A stretch of 64,000 bases of DNA from Rhizobium laguerreae (GTDB taxonomy: Bacteria; Pseudomonadota; Alphaproteobacteria; Rhizobiales; Rhizobiaceae). Location: positions 248,001-312,000 of the forward strand of contig NZ_MRDM01000002.1 in the NCBI RefSeq assembly GCF_002008165.1, written 5' to 3'. Each line of letters begins with the position of its first letter. Position 1 is the stretch's first letter. Below, one piece after another: positions 51,614 through 62,204 of this stretch. The position numbers and the translations under genes are program-made. The notes below the pieces were generated by a model. The model was given only the letters and a program-made list of their open reading frames with translations, did no database searches and had not been told where the DNA came from.

Positions 51614-51931
51614 ATGAAATTCCGTTCACTTCACGACCGCGTCGTCATTCGACGTGCGGAAGGCGATGTCAAATCCAAGGGCGGGATCATCATTCCAGAC
51701 GCCGTCAAGGAGAAGCCGCAGCAAGGCGAAGTGGTCGCAGTCGGCCCGGGCCTGCGCGACAAAAGCGGCAGTCTCGTCCCGCTCGATGTCGAGGTCGGTG
51801 ATCTCATTCTGTTTGGAAAATGGTCGGGTAGCGAGGTCACGATCGATGGCGAAACCCTTCTGATCATGAAGGAGATCGACATCATGGGCATCGTCGGAAA
51901 GACCGAAGCGGCTGCCGGCAAAGCCGCCTGA
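51614..51931 (+). CDS. groES: Co-chaperonin GroES
   Basis: A 105-residue 10-kDa chaperonin that caps Gro[11 protein letters not shown] at the start, the mobile loop with G-G-I-I-I-P-D (residues 23-29), and G-E-V-V-A-V-G-P-G near 38-46 are diagnostic. The A-A-A-G-K-A-A tail is a little longer than in other GroES. ATG at 51614. Cotranscribed with groEL, 51 bp downstream. Confidence 0.95.
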   Translation: MKFRSLHDRVVIRRAEGDVKSKGGIIIPDAVKEKPQQGEVVAVGPGLRDKSGSLVPLDVEVGDLILFGKWSGSEVTIDGETLLIMKEIDIMGIVGKTEAAAGKAA

Positions 51932-53615
<1,684 letters not shown>

Positions 53616-53617
<2 letters not shown>

Positions 53618-53713
53618 AGCATCATGCCGAAAAGTGTCAGCGGTTTTCGGACGACATCATGCTCTAACTATTTAATGTAGAACAGGAACCAGATTTTAGA
53701 CCCGGCCTAAAAT
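53616..53713. repeat. Dispersed palindromic repeat and hairpin after groEL
   Basis: AAAGCATCATGCCGAAAAGT to GACGACATCATGCTCTAA (53616-53666) is another copy of the palindrome near 41250. A second hairpin, ATTTTAG (53693-53699) with CTAAAAT (53707-53713), follows and may terminate groESL. The segment TTTAATGTAGAACAGGA between them matches the 41300 copy. Confidence 0.8.
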
Positions 53714-53792
53714 CATCCTATTCTAAGGCCAGCTTGAACCGGTCCGGCGTCGCCGGACGGCACAACCCGAACAACAGACAGGGAGAATTCCA

Positions 53793-54185
53793 ATGTCCGT
53801 GCAGAGCAGCAGCAAGACATCGATTACCCAGCGTTTCGACAGTTACCAGCCATCCAAGACGCTTCTCGCCTGGGCCTGCGTCGTCACGGCGATCGCCACG
53901 ATGATCATCGGCTTCAGCTGGGGAGGCTGGGTCACAGGCGGCACATCAAGCAAAGCGGCAGCCGCCGCCGGCGAGACCGCGCGCGGCGAACTGGCGTCCG
54001 CCATCTGCGTCGAGCGGTTCAAGGCGGCGCCGGATGCGAGCGCTAAACTGATCGAGTTCAAGGCGATTACCGAAGGCTACAAGCAGCGTCAGTTCGTTGA
54101 GGCGGGCGGTTGGGCGACCATGCCTGGGCAGACCTCAGCCGATAGCCGAAGTGTTCAAGGCTGCGCCACGGCGCTTGCCATCTGA
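53793..54185 (+). CDS. Single-pass membrane protein, hypothetical
   Basis: A 130-residue protein. One helix at about residues 24-46 (L-L-A-W-A-C-V-V-T-A-I-A-T-M-I-I-G-F) is followed by an Ala-rich segment and a periplasmic part with two Cys (I-C-V-E-R-F, G-C-A-T-A). The A-I-C-V-x-R-F pattern resembles other rhizobial single-pass proteins. ATG after AGGGAGA. No family named. Confidence 0.72.
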   Translation: MSVQSSSKTSITQRFDSYQPSKTLLAWACVVTAIATMIIGFSWGGWVTGGTSSKAAAAAGETARGELASAICVERFKAAPDASAKLIEFKAITEGYKQRQFVEAGGWATMPGQTSADSRSVQGCATALAI

Positions 54186-54251
54186 CACCGTTTTCCAGAG
54201 CGCTCCGATATACGTGCGGAGCGCTCCCACTGTTGAAGCAGGAAATGACCC

Positions 54252-54422
54252 ATGATCCGTTTCGTGAAAAAGAGCGACCCAAAGCCAGCCGCAGAAGACG
54301 CCGGCGGCGAAAGCGTCAAGAAAGTCCCTGAGGCAGCCGCCGACGGGCCTAAGAAAGCCGCCAACGACAGCACGCGTCGCCGCGCGCCGCAGGCGCCGGA
54401 AGACGACGATCCGCTTATCTGA
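54252..54422 (+). CDS. 56-residue charged hypothetical protein
   Basis: Starts M-I-R-F-V-K-K-S-D-P-K-P-A and ends R-R-A-P-Q-A-P-E-D-D-D-P-L-I. Very hydrophilic, Lys/Ala/Pro-rich, probably disordered. The ATG at 54252 has AGGA eight bases upstream. It follows the single-pass protein gene by 66 bp and is likely in the same transcript. The coding case rests on the ribosome site, position and codon use. Confidence 0.6.
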   Translation: MIRFVKKSDPKPAAEDAGGESVKKVPEAAADGPKKAANDSTRRRAPQAPEDDDPLI

Positions 54423-54449
54423 GCACAGCGCCGCACCGCTGTTGACGAC

Positions 54450-55613
54450 CTAGCGATAGTCCAGCCAGATCCCTCCGGCATCGGCGGAACGCACGCAGGT
54501 TTCCACCCAGCGCACTCCTTCCAGTCCCGCATCGACATCGGGAAAGACCAGCTCTTCGATCCCCGCAGGAGCGAGGCCGCGCTCTCTGTTGATGGCAAAG
54601 CCGAAGCGGCGATAGAGGTTCGCCCAGGCTTCGAAGAGACCTTCCGGATGGCCGCCGCCGATCCGGTCGTCGATCCTGGCCTCGGGGTAGAGATAGTCCA
54701 TGCCGCGCTCGAGAATGCGGGCCGGTTCGCCCTGGATCTCGTATGACAGCTGGTTCGGCCGCTCGTCCCACCATTCGATACTGGCCTTCGAGCCGACGAT
54801 GCGGATCTTCTGGCCGTGCATGGAGCCGGCATTGACGGCGCTCGACCAGATGGTGGCGATCGCGCCATTGTCATATTCCATCAGGGTCACCGCATTGTCT
54901 TCCAGCGGCACGCGGCTTTTGACGAAGCTCTGGCGGGTGCAGAGCAGCCGCCTGATCTTCAGATGCGGCAGGATGACCTTGGCGATATAAAGCGGGTGGG
55001 TCCCGACATCGCCGAGCACATAGCTGGGACCTGCGAATTTCGGATCGACGCGCCAGCGCGTCGCGGGGTTCTGCTCCTCCACCGCAGCACTATGGAAGCC
55101 ATGGGCAAATTGCAGGTTGACGATGCGGATTTCGCCGAGATCGCCATTCCTGACCATCGCGCGCGCCTGCTCGATCATCTGGTGGCCGGCATAACCATAG
55201 GTCACGCCGACGATCCGGTCGCGCACTTCAGAAAGCGCCTTCAGCTCCTCGGCTTCGGCGGTCGTGAAGCAGAGCGGCTTTTCGCAGATCACGTGCAGAT
55301 CATGTTCGAGTGCTGCCTTGCAGATCGCGAAATGGGTGTTGTTGGGTGTCGCGATCGACACGGCCTCGATGCCGTCGGCCCGCCGGGCCTCAGCCGCAAA
55401 CATCGCCGCATAGTCCCGGTAGCTCCTGGCTTCGTCGAGCCCGAGATCGATGCCGAAGGCGCGCCCGCGTTCCGGATCGATATCGAAGGCGCCCGCCGCA
55501 AGGGCAAAAACGTCGTCGCGATGCGCTGCCGAGCGATGAATATAGCCGATCTGGCTGCCTCTGCCGCCGCCGACCATGCCCCAGCGGATCGGCTTTTTCC
55601 TGTCATTCGTCAT
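54450..55613 (-). CDS. Gfo/Idh/MocA family sugar oxidoreductase
   Basis: A 387-residue NAD(P)-dependent dehydrogenase. The Rossmann motif G-M-V-G-G-G-R-G-S-Q-I-G starts near residue 12; E-K-P-L-C-F near 106 holds the catalytic Lys; and G-D-V-G-T-H-P-L-Y near 190 holds the His. The C-terminal beta-sheet domain ends G-I-W-L-D-Y-R. It acts on sugars or inositols. ATG at 55613, with AGGGA upstream. Third gene of an operon with two TIM-barrel isomerases, divergent from a LacI regulator. Confidence 0.92.
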   Translation of the reverse strand: MTNDRKKPIRWGMVGGGRGSQIGYIHRSAAHRDDVFALAAGAFDIDPERGRAFGIDLGLDEARSYRDYAAMFAAEARRADGIEAVSIATPNNTHFAICKAALEHDLHVICEKPLCFTTAEAEELKALSEVRDRIVGVTYGYAGHQMIEQARAMVRNGDLGEIRIVNLQFAHGFHSAAVEEQNPATRWRVDPKFAGPSYVLGDVGTHPLYIAKVILPHLKIRRLLCTRQSFVKSRVPLEDNAVTLMEYDNGAIATIWSSAVNAGSMHGQKIRIVGSKASIEWWDERPNQLSYEIQGEPARILERGMDYLYPEARIDDRIGGGHPEGLFEAWANLYRRFGFAINRERGLAPAGIEELVFPDVDAGLEGVRWVETCVRSADAGGIWLDYR

Positions 55614-55623
55614 CATCTTTTCC

Positions 55624-56547
55624 CTAAAAACCAACCGAGCTGAGGTAATCGCGGCTTTGCTTCACATCTTCGAGGCTGCCGGCGACATTGAGTGGATCGC
55701 GCTCCTGCTCGACGGTGATGAAGCCGTGATAGCCGATCTCCTCGAGCGTCCGCCTGACGGCGGGATAATCGATGACGCCGCGGCCGATCGGGCACATGAC
55801 GCCCTGTCCGCAGGCCTCGAAGAAGCGGATCTTCTCGCCAAGCACACGGTCGAAGACGGCCTGGTCGATGTCCTTGAAGTGGACGTAGTCGAGCCTGTCG
55901 GCATAGCGGCGAAGCATCTCCACGGGATCCATTCCGGCATAATAACTGTGGCCGGTGTCGAGGCAGAAGCCTGCGATCTCCTGCGGAATGGCGCCTGCCA
56001 CCCGCTCGATCTCATCGGCGAATTCGATATAGCCGCCCGCATGCGGGTGGATGACGGCGCGCACGCCGTATTTGCGCTGGGCGAGTTCGGCGATCGCCCT
56101 GATATTGGCGATCATCCCGGCCCAGGCCTTGTCGTCGAGACGCGGCGCGCGATCGGAATGGCCGGCGGCATAGTCCCGCTCGTCGTGCCCCCAGTCCATG
56201 ACCGTGAGATAGGGAGTCTTGAACCGCTGGCCTTCCATCTGTTCCGGCTGCGGCAGCCTGGTGATGACGGCGCAGATTTCCTCCGTCTGCCGCAGCAATG
56301 TCTCCCGATTTTCAGGCGAGACGAGATCGTCGAAGATCGTGCCGGCGACGATGAAGAGATTGCGCTCGGCAAGCGCCTTTGCGACGAGCCCATCATCGAG
56401 TGGCACATAGCCGTACGGCCCGAGTTCGAGGCCGCCATAACCAGCCGCCGTCGCCTCGTCGAAGACGCGCTTCCAGACGGGAAGGTTTGGATTGTTGACG
56501 TCATCAACGCCCCAGCAGCAGGGGGCTGTCGTAATCGTGATGGTCAC
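55624..56547 (-). CDS. Sugar phosphate isomerase/epimerase (TIM barrel)
   Basis: A 307-residue xylose-isomerase-like (AP_endonuc_2) barrel. Metal-binding motifs: G-L-E-L-G-P near residue 39, the H-P-H-A-G-G segment near 168, D-T-G-H-S near 197, H-F-K-D near 225 and V-E-Q-E near 282. It resembles IolE/MocC-type inositol enzymes in the W-G-V-D-D-V-N-N start. It is 10 bp before the oxidoreductase gene and is likely to share its pathway. Confidence 0.9.
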   Translation of the reverse strand: MTITITTAPCCWGVDDVNNPNLPVWKRVFDEATAAGYGGLELGPYGYVPLDDGLVAKALAERNLFIVAGTIFDDLVSPENRETLLRQTEEICAVITRLPQPEQMEGQRFKTPYLTVMDWGHDERDYAAGHSDRAPRLDDKAWAGMIANIRAIAELAQRKYGVRAVIHPHAGGYIEFADEIERVAGAIPQEIAGFCLDTGHSYYAGMDPVEMLRRYADRLDYVHFKDIDQAVFDRVLGEKIRFFEACGQGVMCPIGRGVIDYPAVRRTLEEIGYHGFITVEQERDPLNVAGSLEDVKQSRDYLSSVGF

Positions 56548-56589
56548 GGTTTTATTCCTGAAAAGTGGGGGCCGGGAAGATGTTGACGA

Positions 56590-57504
56590 TCAACCAAGTT
56601 TCCCGGGCCAGTATTTGTCGACATATTTCTGGATTTCGGAGCGCATGAAGCGGCCGGAATCATCGGCACGCTCCTCCCAGCCGAAGACGCAGGCGGTGAT
56701 GATCCCGTCGAACCCGACCGCGGCGAGTGAGGAGAAGAAGACATCCCAATTGATCTCGCCCTGGTACATATCCATGTGCTGATGGATGGTGACCTTCGCG
56801 CCCGGCGGATTGATGATGTAGCGCAGCCCTGACGATGCCTTGTGGTTATAGGTATCGGCCACATGCACATGGGCGATCAGCGGACCGGCATCGCGGATCA
56901 TCCGCGCCATGTCGTCACCGAAATAGAAGGTATGCGGCGCGCAGTAGAGGAATTTGACGTTCTTCGAGCCGATGGTCTTCAGCATGTCGATCGCCGGATG
57001 CAGCGTCTCGCACCAGTCTTCCGGATGCGGTTCCATGTTGAGCGTGACGCCCTCGCGCTCGAACACCGGAACGAGCTCTTCGATCGAGCGCCACCAGGCA
57101 GCCTCGCTGTGCTCGTGGGTATGCATGCCGCCGCAGCAGCTGGCGCGGTGGCTGCGATCCGGCGACGGTCCGCGGCCGAATTCCGAATTCATCGTATCGC
57201 AGCCCATCTCGGCAGAAATCGCGATCGCTTCCTTCCAGTAGCGTACTGCCGCCTGCCGCTCGTCCTCATGCGGGCTCGCCCAGCGGTACATCGGCAGGAT
57301 CGAGGCGAGCTGGAGGCCGTGATCCTTCAGAGCGGCCTTGAATTCCGCGATGCGTTCCTTGTGTGCCCGCGGGCGCACCCACCAAGGCAGAAAATCGTCG
57401 CGCGGTGAGAGCTCGATATGCTCGTAGCCGAGTTCCGCCGCCTTGCGGCAGAGGTCGCGCAGGTTCAGGTGACGGTGCATATGCGGGTCGAGTGCGATCT
57501 TCAT
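56590..57504 (-). CDS. Sugar phosphate isomerase/epimerase (TIM barrel), second
   Basis: A 304-residue barrel of the same superfamily but distinct sequence. It starts L-D-P-H-M-H-R-H, and metal ligands appear in H-I-E-L-S-P near residue 33, M-N-S-E-F-G-R near 145, H-P-E-D-W near 188, and H-V-H-V-A-D near 237. First gene of the operon, reading away from the LacI gene. The pair of isomerases plus a Gfo/Idh/MocA enzyme suggests oxidation of a sugar followed by isomerisation or elimination. Confidence 0.9.
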   Translation of the reverse strand: MKIALDPHMHRHLNLRDLCRKAAELGYEHIELSPRDDFLPWWVRPRAHKERIAEFKAALKDHGLQLASILPMYRWASPHEDERQAAVRYWKEAIAISAEMGCDTMNSEFGRGPSPDRSHRASCCGGMHTHEHSEAAWWRSIEELVPVFEREGVTLNMEPHPEDWCETLHPAIDMLKTIGSKNVKFLYCAPHTFYFGDDMARMIRDAGPLIAHVHVADTYNHKASSGLRYIINPPGAKVTIHQHMDMYQGEINWDVFFSSLAAVGFDGIITACVFGWEERADDSGRFMRSEIQKYVDKYWPGKLG

Positions 57505-57638
57505 CTGGTTCCTCCGTTATCCCCCAGCGGCTTCGCGCCGGTGGATGATCCTTGATCTCATTCGTTTCGTGCTTCGGGTGCTCCTCCCGGATTGCTGGCA
57601 CGATACTGCTGCAGTGCCCCCAGACTCCAATGCTTCCT

Positions 57639-57654
57639 TGATCAAATTTGATCA
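57639..57654. promoter_or_regulatory. Perfect 16-bp palindrome, LacI operator candidate
   Basis: TGATCAAATTTGATCA is its own reverse complement. It is centred between the divergent TIM-barrel operon (start at 57504) and the LacI gene (start at 57713). No other such palindrome is near. LacI family operators are typically 14-16 bp palindromes, so this is the likely site. Confidence 0.8.
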
Positions 57655-57712
57655 TTGACCGCACAGCAGACCGATGCTCTGTTGTGTCAGCTTTGGGAGT
57701 GGATGAGCCCTG

Positions 57713-58714
57713 ATGAAGGTGACTTTGAAGGATGTCGCGACGCAGGCCGGCGTTGGCACCGCGACCGTCGAGCGCGTCCTCAACGGCCGCGGCGGCGTAC
57801 GGCCGGAGACGGTGGAGAAAGTCTTCCTGGCGGCAAGACGCCTTGAATACCGGCAAAGCCTGCCGGTCGCCCATCGCGGCGTGATCCGGATAGAGGTGAT
57901 CCTCGTTCGTCCGGAGACCAGCTTCTATTCGCGTCTGAACCGGGCGTTCGAGCGCATTGCCGCCTCGCTCGACGACAGCATTGTCGTTCACCGCACCTTC
58001 GTCCGCGAGGACGAGCCGGCGCAATTCGCCCACTACATCGCCAACCCGACGGCACGCCGTTCGGCGCTGATCGTGGTTGCGCCCGACCATGCCGACGTCG
58101 TCACCAGCGTGCGCGAGGCGGCCGGTCTCGGCATTCCCGTCGTCCAAATCATGACCCGTCCGGCCCCCGAACTGCCCTATGTCGGCATCGACAACTACGC
58201 TGCCGGACGCACTGCGGCTCACTACATGTCGGGCATGCTGGCGCAGCGCCCCGGTTCGTTCGTCGCTCTCTGCCACAGCGGCGCCTATGAGAACCATAAG
58301 GAGAGGATCCGCGGCTTCTCCGCCTATCTCTCAGACCACCGTTCAAACGAACATCGTTTCATCGAGGTCATGTTCGACCTTGATGACGAGCACAATGCAA
58401 TCGAACTGCTGCAAGCGGCACTTCGGCGGGAGCCCGGCATCATCGGCGTCTATAGTGCAGGCGGCGACAACAAGGGTGTTGCCAGGGTGCTCGAGGCAAA
58501 TAAGGCTGGGCGGTCGTTCTGGGTCGGCCACGAATTGACGGGAGAGACGCAGGACTATCTCCGCCGCGGCATCATGTCGATCGTGCTCGACCAGGCGCCG
58601 GAGGTGCAGGCGAGGCGATCGATAGATCTTGCCCTGAACAGGCTGGGTCTCATCGAGGTGGAGGTCAGCGCCGAACCGGTGCGTTTCCTGACGATCACAC
58701 CGGAAAATCTCTGA
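57713..58714 (+). CDS. LacI family transcriptional regulator
   Basis: A 333-residue regulator. The HTH and hinge are at residues 1-55 (V-T-L-K-D-V-A-T-Q-A-G-V-G-T-A-T-V-E-R-V-L-N-G), followed by a periplasmic-binding-protein-like effector domain (about 60-325) with Y-V-G-I-D-N-Y-A-A-G near 157 and G-V-Y-S-A-G-G near 243. The HTH recognition helix has T-A-T-V-E-R-V, with Glu-Arg replacing the usual Ser-Arg, as in the RbsR/inositol subgroup. Likely controls the divergent operon. Confidence 0.93.
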   Translation: MKVTLKDVATQAGVGTATVERVLNGRGGVRPETVEKVFLAARRLEYRQSLPVAHRGVIRIEVILVRPETSFYSRLNRAFERIAASLDDSIVVHRTFVREDEPAQFAHYIANPTARRSALIVVAPDHADVVTSVREAAGLGIPVVQIMTRPAPELPYVGIDNYAAGRTAAHYMSGMLAQRPGSFVALCHSGAYENHKERIRGFSAYLSDHRSNEHRFIEVMFDLDDEHNAIELLQAALRREPGIIGVYSAGGDNKGVARVLEANKAGRSFWVGHELTGETQDYLRRGIMSIVLDQAPEVQARRSIDLALNRLGLIEVEVSAEPVRFLTITPENL

Positions 58715-58784
58715 GACGGGATGAGGATGCCCGGACAATCCGCTCGAATGGGCGCCCAGCGGGTTTCACGACACCGGCGTAACC

Positions 58785-59690
58785 TTACTGCAGCTGCGGT
58801 TTCTTAAGAAAGCTGTTGCGGTCGGCGGATTTGATGCGCAGCCAGGCTTCCCGGCCGTTCCTGAGGATCCGCATGGGGATCTCGGCGCCGGCGGGGCCGC
58901 TGCTCCAGAGCTTGCGATAGAAATCGGCCAGGCCATCGACCTCTTCGTCGCGGATCTCCGAAATGATATCGCCTTGACGCAGGCCCGCCTGGGCGGCCGG
59001 GCCGTCTTCGGCCACGCTCATGACTACCACGCCCCCATTGCTCTCGGCGGAGAAGGCGCCGAGCCAGGGCCGCGGCGGCTTGTTGACCTGGCCCCGGTTC
59101 AAGAGATCGTCGAGGATCGGCGGCAAAAGGTCGATCGGCACGACCATGTTGATATCGGCAACCTCGTCGCCATGGCTCATTTGCAGGCGAAGCGAACCGA
59201 TGCCGAGAAGCTTGCCGTCCGAACCGATCAGGGCCGCGCCGCCCCATGAGGGATGGGCCGGTGCCGTAAAAATCGCCTCGTCGAGCAGATATTCCCAATA
59301 GCCGGCAAATTCCTGCCGTGCGACGATATTTGCCTCGACGAATTCTCCGATGCCATCGGCCAGCACCACGGGATCGCCGGGCTTGGCCGTGGCCGCGTCG
59401 CCGAGATCCACCGCCGGCGCATTCAGGGCCCCAAGCGCCTGGACTAGGCCGAAGCCGCTTTCCTGATCATAGGCAAGCGCATGCGCGGGAACCACGCGCC
59501 CGTCATGGGTCGTCAGCCAGACCTCTTCGGCCTCGGTGATGAGATAACCGATGGTCAGCACCAGCCCGTTGTCGCGAATGACCACGCCGCTGCCTTCCCG
59601 GACAGTGCCCAGCGTCTCCGCCGTGAAGGCATCTTCCGGAATAGAGGAACGGACGGCCACGACTGACCGTAAAATCGGATCGATATTCAT
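58785..59690 (-). CDS. HtrA/Deg-like protein with lost catalytic triad, plus PDZ domain
   Basis: A 301-residue protein with the DegP-like trypsin fold (residues about 5-195) and one PDZ domain (about 205-290, R-P-W-L-G-A-F then V-A-E-D-G-P-A-A-Q-A-G-L-R-Q-G-D-I-I). Aligning motifs: G-S-G-V-V-I is present; T-N-N-H-V-V reads T-I-G-Y-L-I (His to Tyr); D-x-x-S-D-I-A-L reads D-Q-E-S-G-F-G-L (Asp to Gly); G-N-S-G-G-A reads P-S-W-G-G-A (Ser to Trp). So it cannot be a serine protease; a chaperone or scaffold role is likely. It has no signal peptide. ATG at 59690. Confidence 0.87.
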   Translation of the reverse strand: MNIDPILRSVVAVRSSIPEDAFTAETLGTVREGSGVVIRDNGLVLTIGYLITEAEEVWLTTHDGRVVPAHALAYDQESGFGLVQALGALNAPAVDLGDAATAKPGDPVVLADGIGEFVEANIVARQEFAGYWEYLLDEAIFTAPAHPSWGGAALIGSDGKLLGIGSLRLQMSHGDEVADINMVVPIDLLPPILDDLLNRGQVNKPPRPWLGAFSAESNGGVVVMSVAEDGPAAQAGLRQGDIISEIRDEEVDGLADFYRKLWSSGPAGAEIPMRILRNGREAWLRIKSADRNSFLKKPQLQ

Positions 59691-59846
59691 ACTTTCATCC
59701 CGATAGACGCCGGCGCGAAAGTCCGAAAGCCGGCGCATTCTTCCTTGAATAGGTAAGAGAATGGACGGCGGGTGCAAGACCGTATCGGACGGAATTTTGG
59801 CAGGCCAACGCGCGACCTCCCTCCGATGCCTGCACCAATCAAGGTT

Positions 59847-60791
59847 TCACTGAGCGCCGAGACTATCTCGCATGGCACCGGCGGGCGGCTGAGCGCGACC
59901 ATATTGCCGCGGCGAGCATCCCATCACTCTCTTGAAAGCGGTGCTGAATGCGCTTTCGGATTCATAACCGAGCGACAGGGCGACACCGGCAATTGCTTCG
60001 GCCGAATTTGTCAATCGGTCACCTGCGAGAAGCATGCGCCAGCGCGTCAGATAATCCATCGGCGCAAGCCCGACCTTTTCCTTGAAGTGGAGAGCAAAAC
60101 TGGACCGGGACATCGAGGCCCGTTCAGCTAGCGACTGCAAGGTCCACTTGCGGGCTGGATCGGCATGCAGGGCACCGATAGCCGCGCCGATCCGCCGGTC
60201 GGTAAGCGCGAAAAGCCAGCCGACGCCGCGCGCATTCGGCGATGCGATATGGAGGCGCAACACCTGCATGAGCATGACATGAGCAAAATGCTCCGCCATC
60301 AGAAAGCCACCCGGCTGCTGGTCGCGCAATTCGCGCGTCATCCGATCGAGGCACCAGCGCAGCACGGTGGCGTGATCGGAATCCCTCTTCACATGGACGA
60401 TCGGCGGCAGGATTCCGAGAAGGATGTCCGAATTTCCTCCCGAAAAGGAAAAACGGCTGCCGATCAGGAAGAAATCGCCGCCGCCGTTGCAAGTCGCAAT
60501 GCCGTCGCGGGCGATCGAATAGATCGCATCGGACGGGATCGCTTCAAGAGCCGGATCGCTGGCGAGACGAAAGGCTCGGCGGCTGGTCAGCAGAAAGCAG
60601 TCGCTTTCCTCCAGGCGGACAGCTTCGGCAACGCCATCGACGCTCAGCCAGCAGGCGCCTGAAATCACCGCGTTGAACTTGATGCCATCAGGGGGCGGAA
60701 AATCGATCGCCCAAGCACCGCCAGCGTCAAGCCCCGCGGAAACATAGCTGCGCGGTTTGAGCAATGCGAGAACATCGGATAACGGGTCCAT
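59847..60791 (-). CDS. AraC family transcriptional regulator
   Basis: A 314-residue regulator with an N-terminal AraC-type cupin (residues about 5-180; G-A-C-W-L-S-V-D-G and D-C-F-L-L near 45-68) and a C-terminal double HTH (about 210-305), with W-T-L-Q-S-L-A-E-R-A-S-M-S-R-S-S-F and A-G-V-A-L-S-L-G-Y-E-S-E-S-A-F-S-T-A-F-K-R. Divergent from an SDR gene that it probably controls, a common AraC (cupin_6)/SDR arrangement. Confidence 0.93.
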   Translation of the reverse strand: MDPLSDVLALLKPRSYVSAGLDAGGAWAIDFPPPDGIKFNAVISGACWLSVDGVAEAVRLEESDCFLLTSRRAFRLASDPALEAIPSDAIYSIARDGIATCNGGGDFFLIGSRFSFSGGNSDILLGILPPIVHVKRDSDHATVLRWCLDRMTRELRDQQPGGFLMAEHFAHVMLMQVLRLHIASPNARGVGWLFALTDRRIGAAIGALHADPARKWTLQSLAERASMSRSSFALHFKEKVGLAPMDYLTRWRMLLAGDRLTNSAEAIAGVALSLGYESESAFSTAFKRVMGCSPRQYGRAQPPAGAMRDSLGAQ

Positions 60792-60917
60792 GTAGAAATC
60801 CGGACGATGGCGAAGAGATGCCGGACTTTAGCGCATGGATCGTCTGGAGGCCACGCCTTATTCTCGCGACCGTCATCCCGAGCGACGGCAACGCGCCGCA
60901 GAACAAAGGTAATTATC

Positions 60918-61877
60918 ATGAGTGACAAACAAGTCCCCATCCGCTCCGGATTTGGAGCCCACACGACGGCCGGCGAGGTTCTGGCCGGTCTCGATCTTTC
61001 CGGCAAGCGCGCCATCGTCACCGGCGGCCATTCCGGCCTCGGGCTCGAGACCACGCGCGCTCTGGCGGGCGCCGGCGCCAAGGTGACCATCGGCGCAAGG
61101 AGCATCGAGCCGGCGCGTAGCGCGGTCGCCGGTATCGATGGAGTAGAGATCGATCGGCTCGACCTTTCCGACCTCGAAAGCGTTCGCGCCTTTGCCGAGC
61201 GGTTCGTCGCATCTGGCCGCAGCATCGACATTCTGATCAACAGCGCCGGCATCATGGCCTGCCCGGAAACGCGTGTCGGCGACGGATGGGAGGCACAGTT
61301 CGCGACCAATCATCTCGGCCATTTCGCCTTGGTCAACCGCCTTTGGCCGGCGATCTCGCGCGGCACTCGCATCGTTTCGGTTTCCTCCGGTGGCCATCAC
61401 AACTCGGCCATACGATGGGAGGATGTGCAATTCGACACCGGTTACGACAAATGGCGGGCCTACGGCCAGTCGAAGACCGCCAACGCACTTTTCGCCGTGC
61501 ATCTGGACAGGCTCGGGCGCGACACCGGCATCCGCGCCTTCTCGCTGCACCCGGGCAAGATCCTTACCCCCTTGCAGCGCTATCTCGCACAGGAGGAAAT
61601 GGTCAGTGCCGGCTGGATCGATGCAGACGGCAATCCGATTGATCCGACATTCAAGACACCAGCCCAGGGGGCCGCCACGCAGGTTTGGGCGGCGACCTCG
61701 CCGCAACTCGACGGTATGGGAGGCCTCTATTGCGAGGACTGCGATATCGCCATCCGCGCAACGGCTGGAGAACCCGGCGGCGTCAGCGACCATGCAGCCG
61801 ACGCCGAGGAGGCGGCACGCCTGTGGATCTGGTCGGCAAGGCTGACCGGGATTGACGCTTTCGCGGCCTACGCCTGA
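60918..61877 (+). CDS. SDR family oxidoreductase
   Basis: A 319-residue short-chain dehydrogenase of the retinol-dehydrogenase-like type. T-G-G-H-S-G-L-G near residue 35 binds NAD(P), N-S-A-G near 112 supports the fold, and the active site is Y-G-Q-S-K near 182 with Ser at S-V-S-S-G-G near 157. The N-terminal 30 residues before the fold are typical of its subgroup. ATG at 60918. The following 327 bp (61878-62204) hold only a CACCCG-GG-CGGGTG hairpin at 61950. Confidence 0.92.
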   Translation: MSDKQVPIRSGFGAHTTAGEVLAGLDLSGKRAIVTGGHSGLGLETTRALAGAGAKVTIGARSIEPARSAVAGIDGVEIDRLDLSDLESVRAFAERFVASGRSIDILINSAGIMACPETRVGDGWEAQFATNHLGHFALVNRLWPAISRGTRIVSVSSGGHHNSAIRWEDVQFDTGYDKWRAYGQSKTANALFAVHLDRLGRDTGIRAFSLHPGKILTPLQRYLAQEEMVSAGWIDADGNPIDPTFKTPAQGAATQVWAATSPQLDGMGGLYCEDCDIAIRATAGEPGGVSDHAADAEEAARLWIWSARLTGIDAFAAYA

Positions 61878-62204
61878 AGCCATAGCGCGCGGCAAACCGT
61901 CGTCAATGCGCGATGAAGACGCTGCTGATGTCTTGCCGTCCTCACGCCTCACCCGGGCGGGTGAAAGCCCGATCGGCAAGCCGAGCGGATCGTCAGCACG
62001 TCATTGGCGCACACGCTGCCGAAATCGGCCTGCGACAGCGCGGTCGCCGTGCCGGATTGTATTTGCGCAGATAGCAGTCACGTCCGGCGACAATCCGTCC
62101 TGCGTCGTTCTCCGGACTTGGCGCGCGACATTTTTCGTGACAGCGGCAGTGTGCAACAATATACGGTCAATCTCATCAGGAATCAGACCGACACGGATCA
62201 CGAC

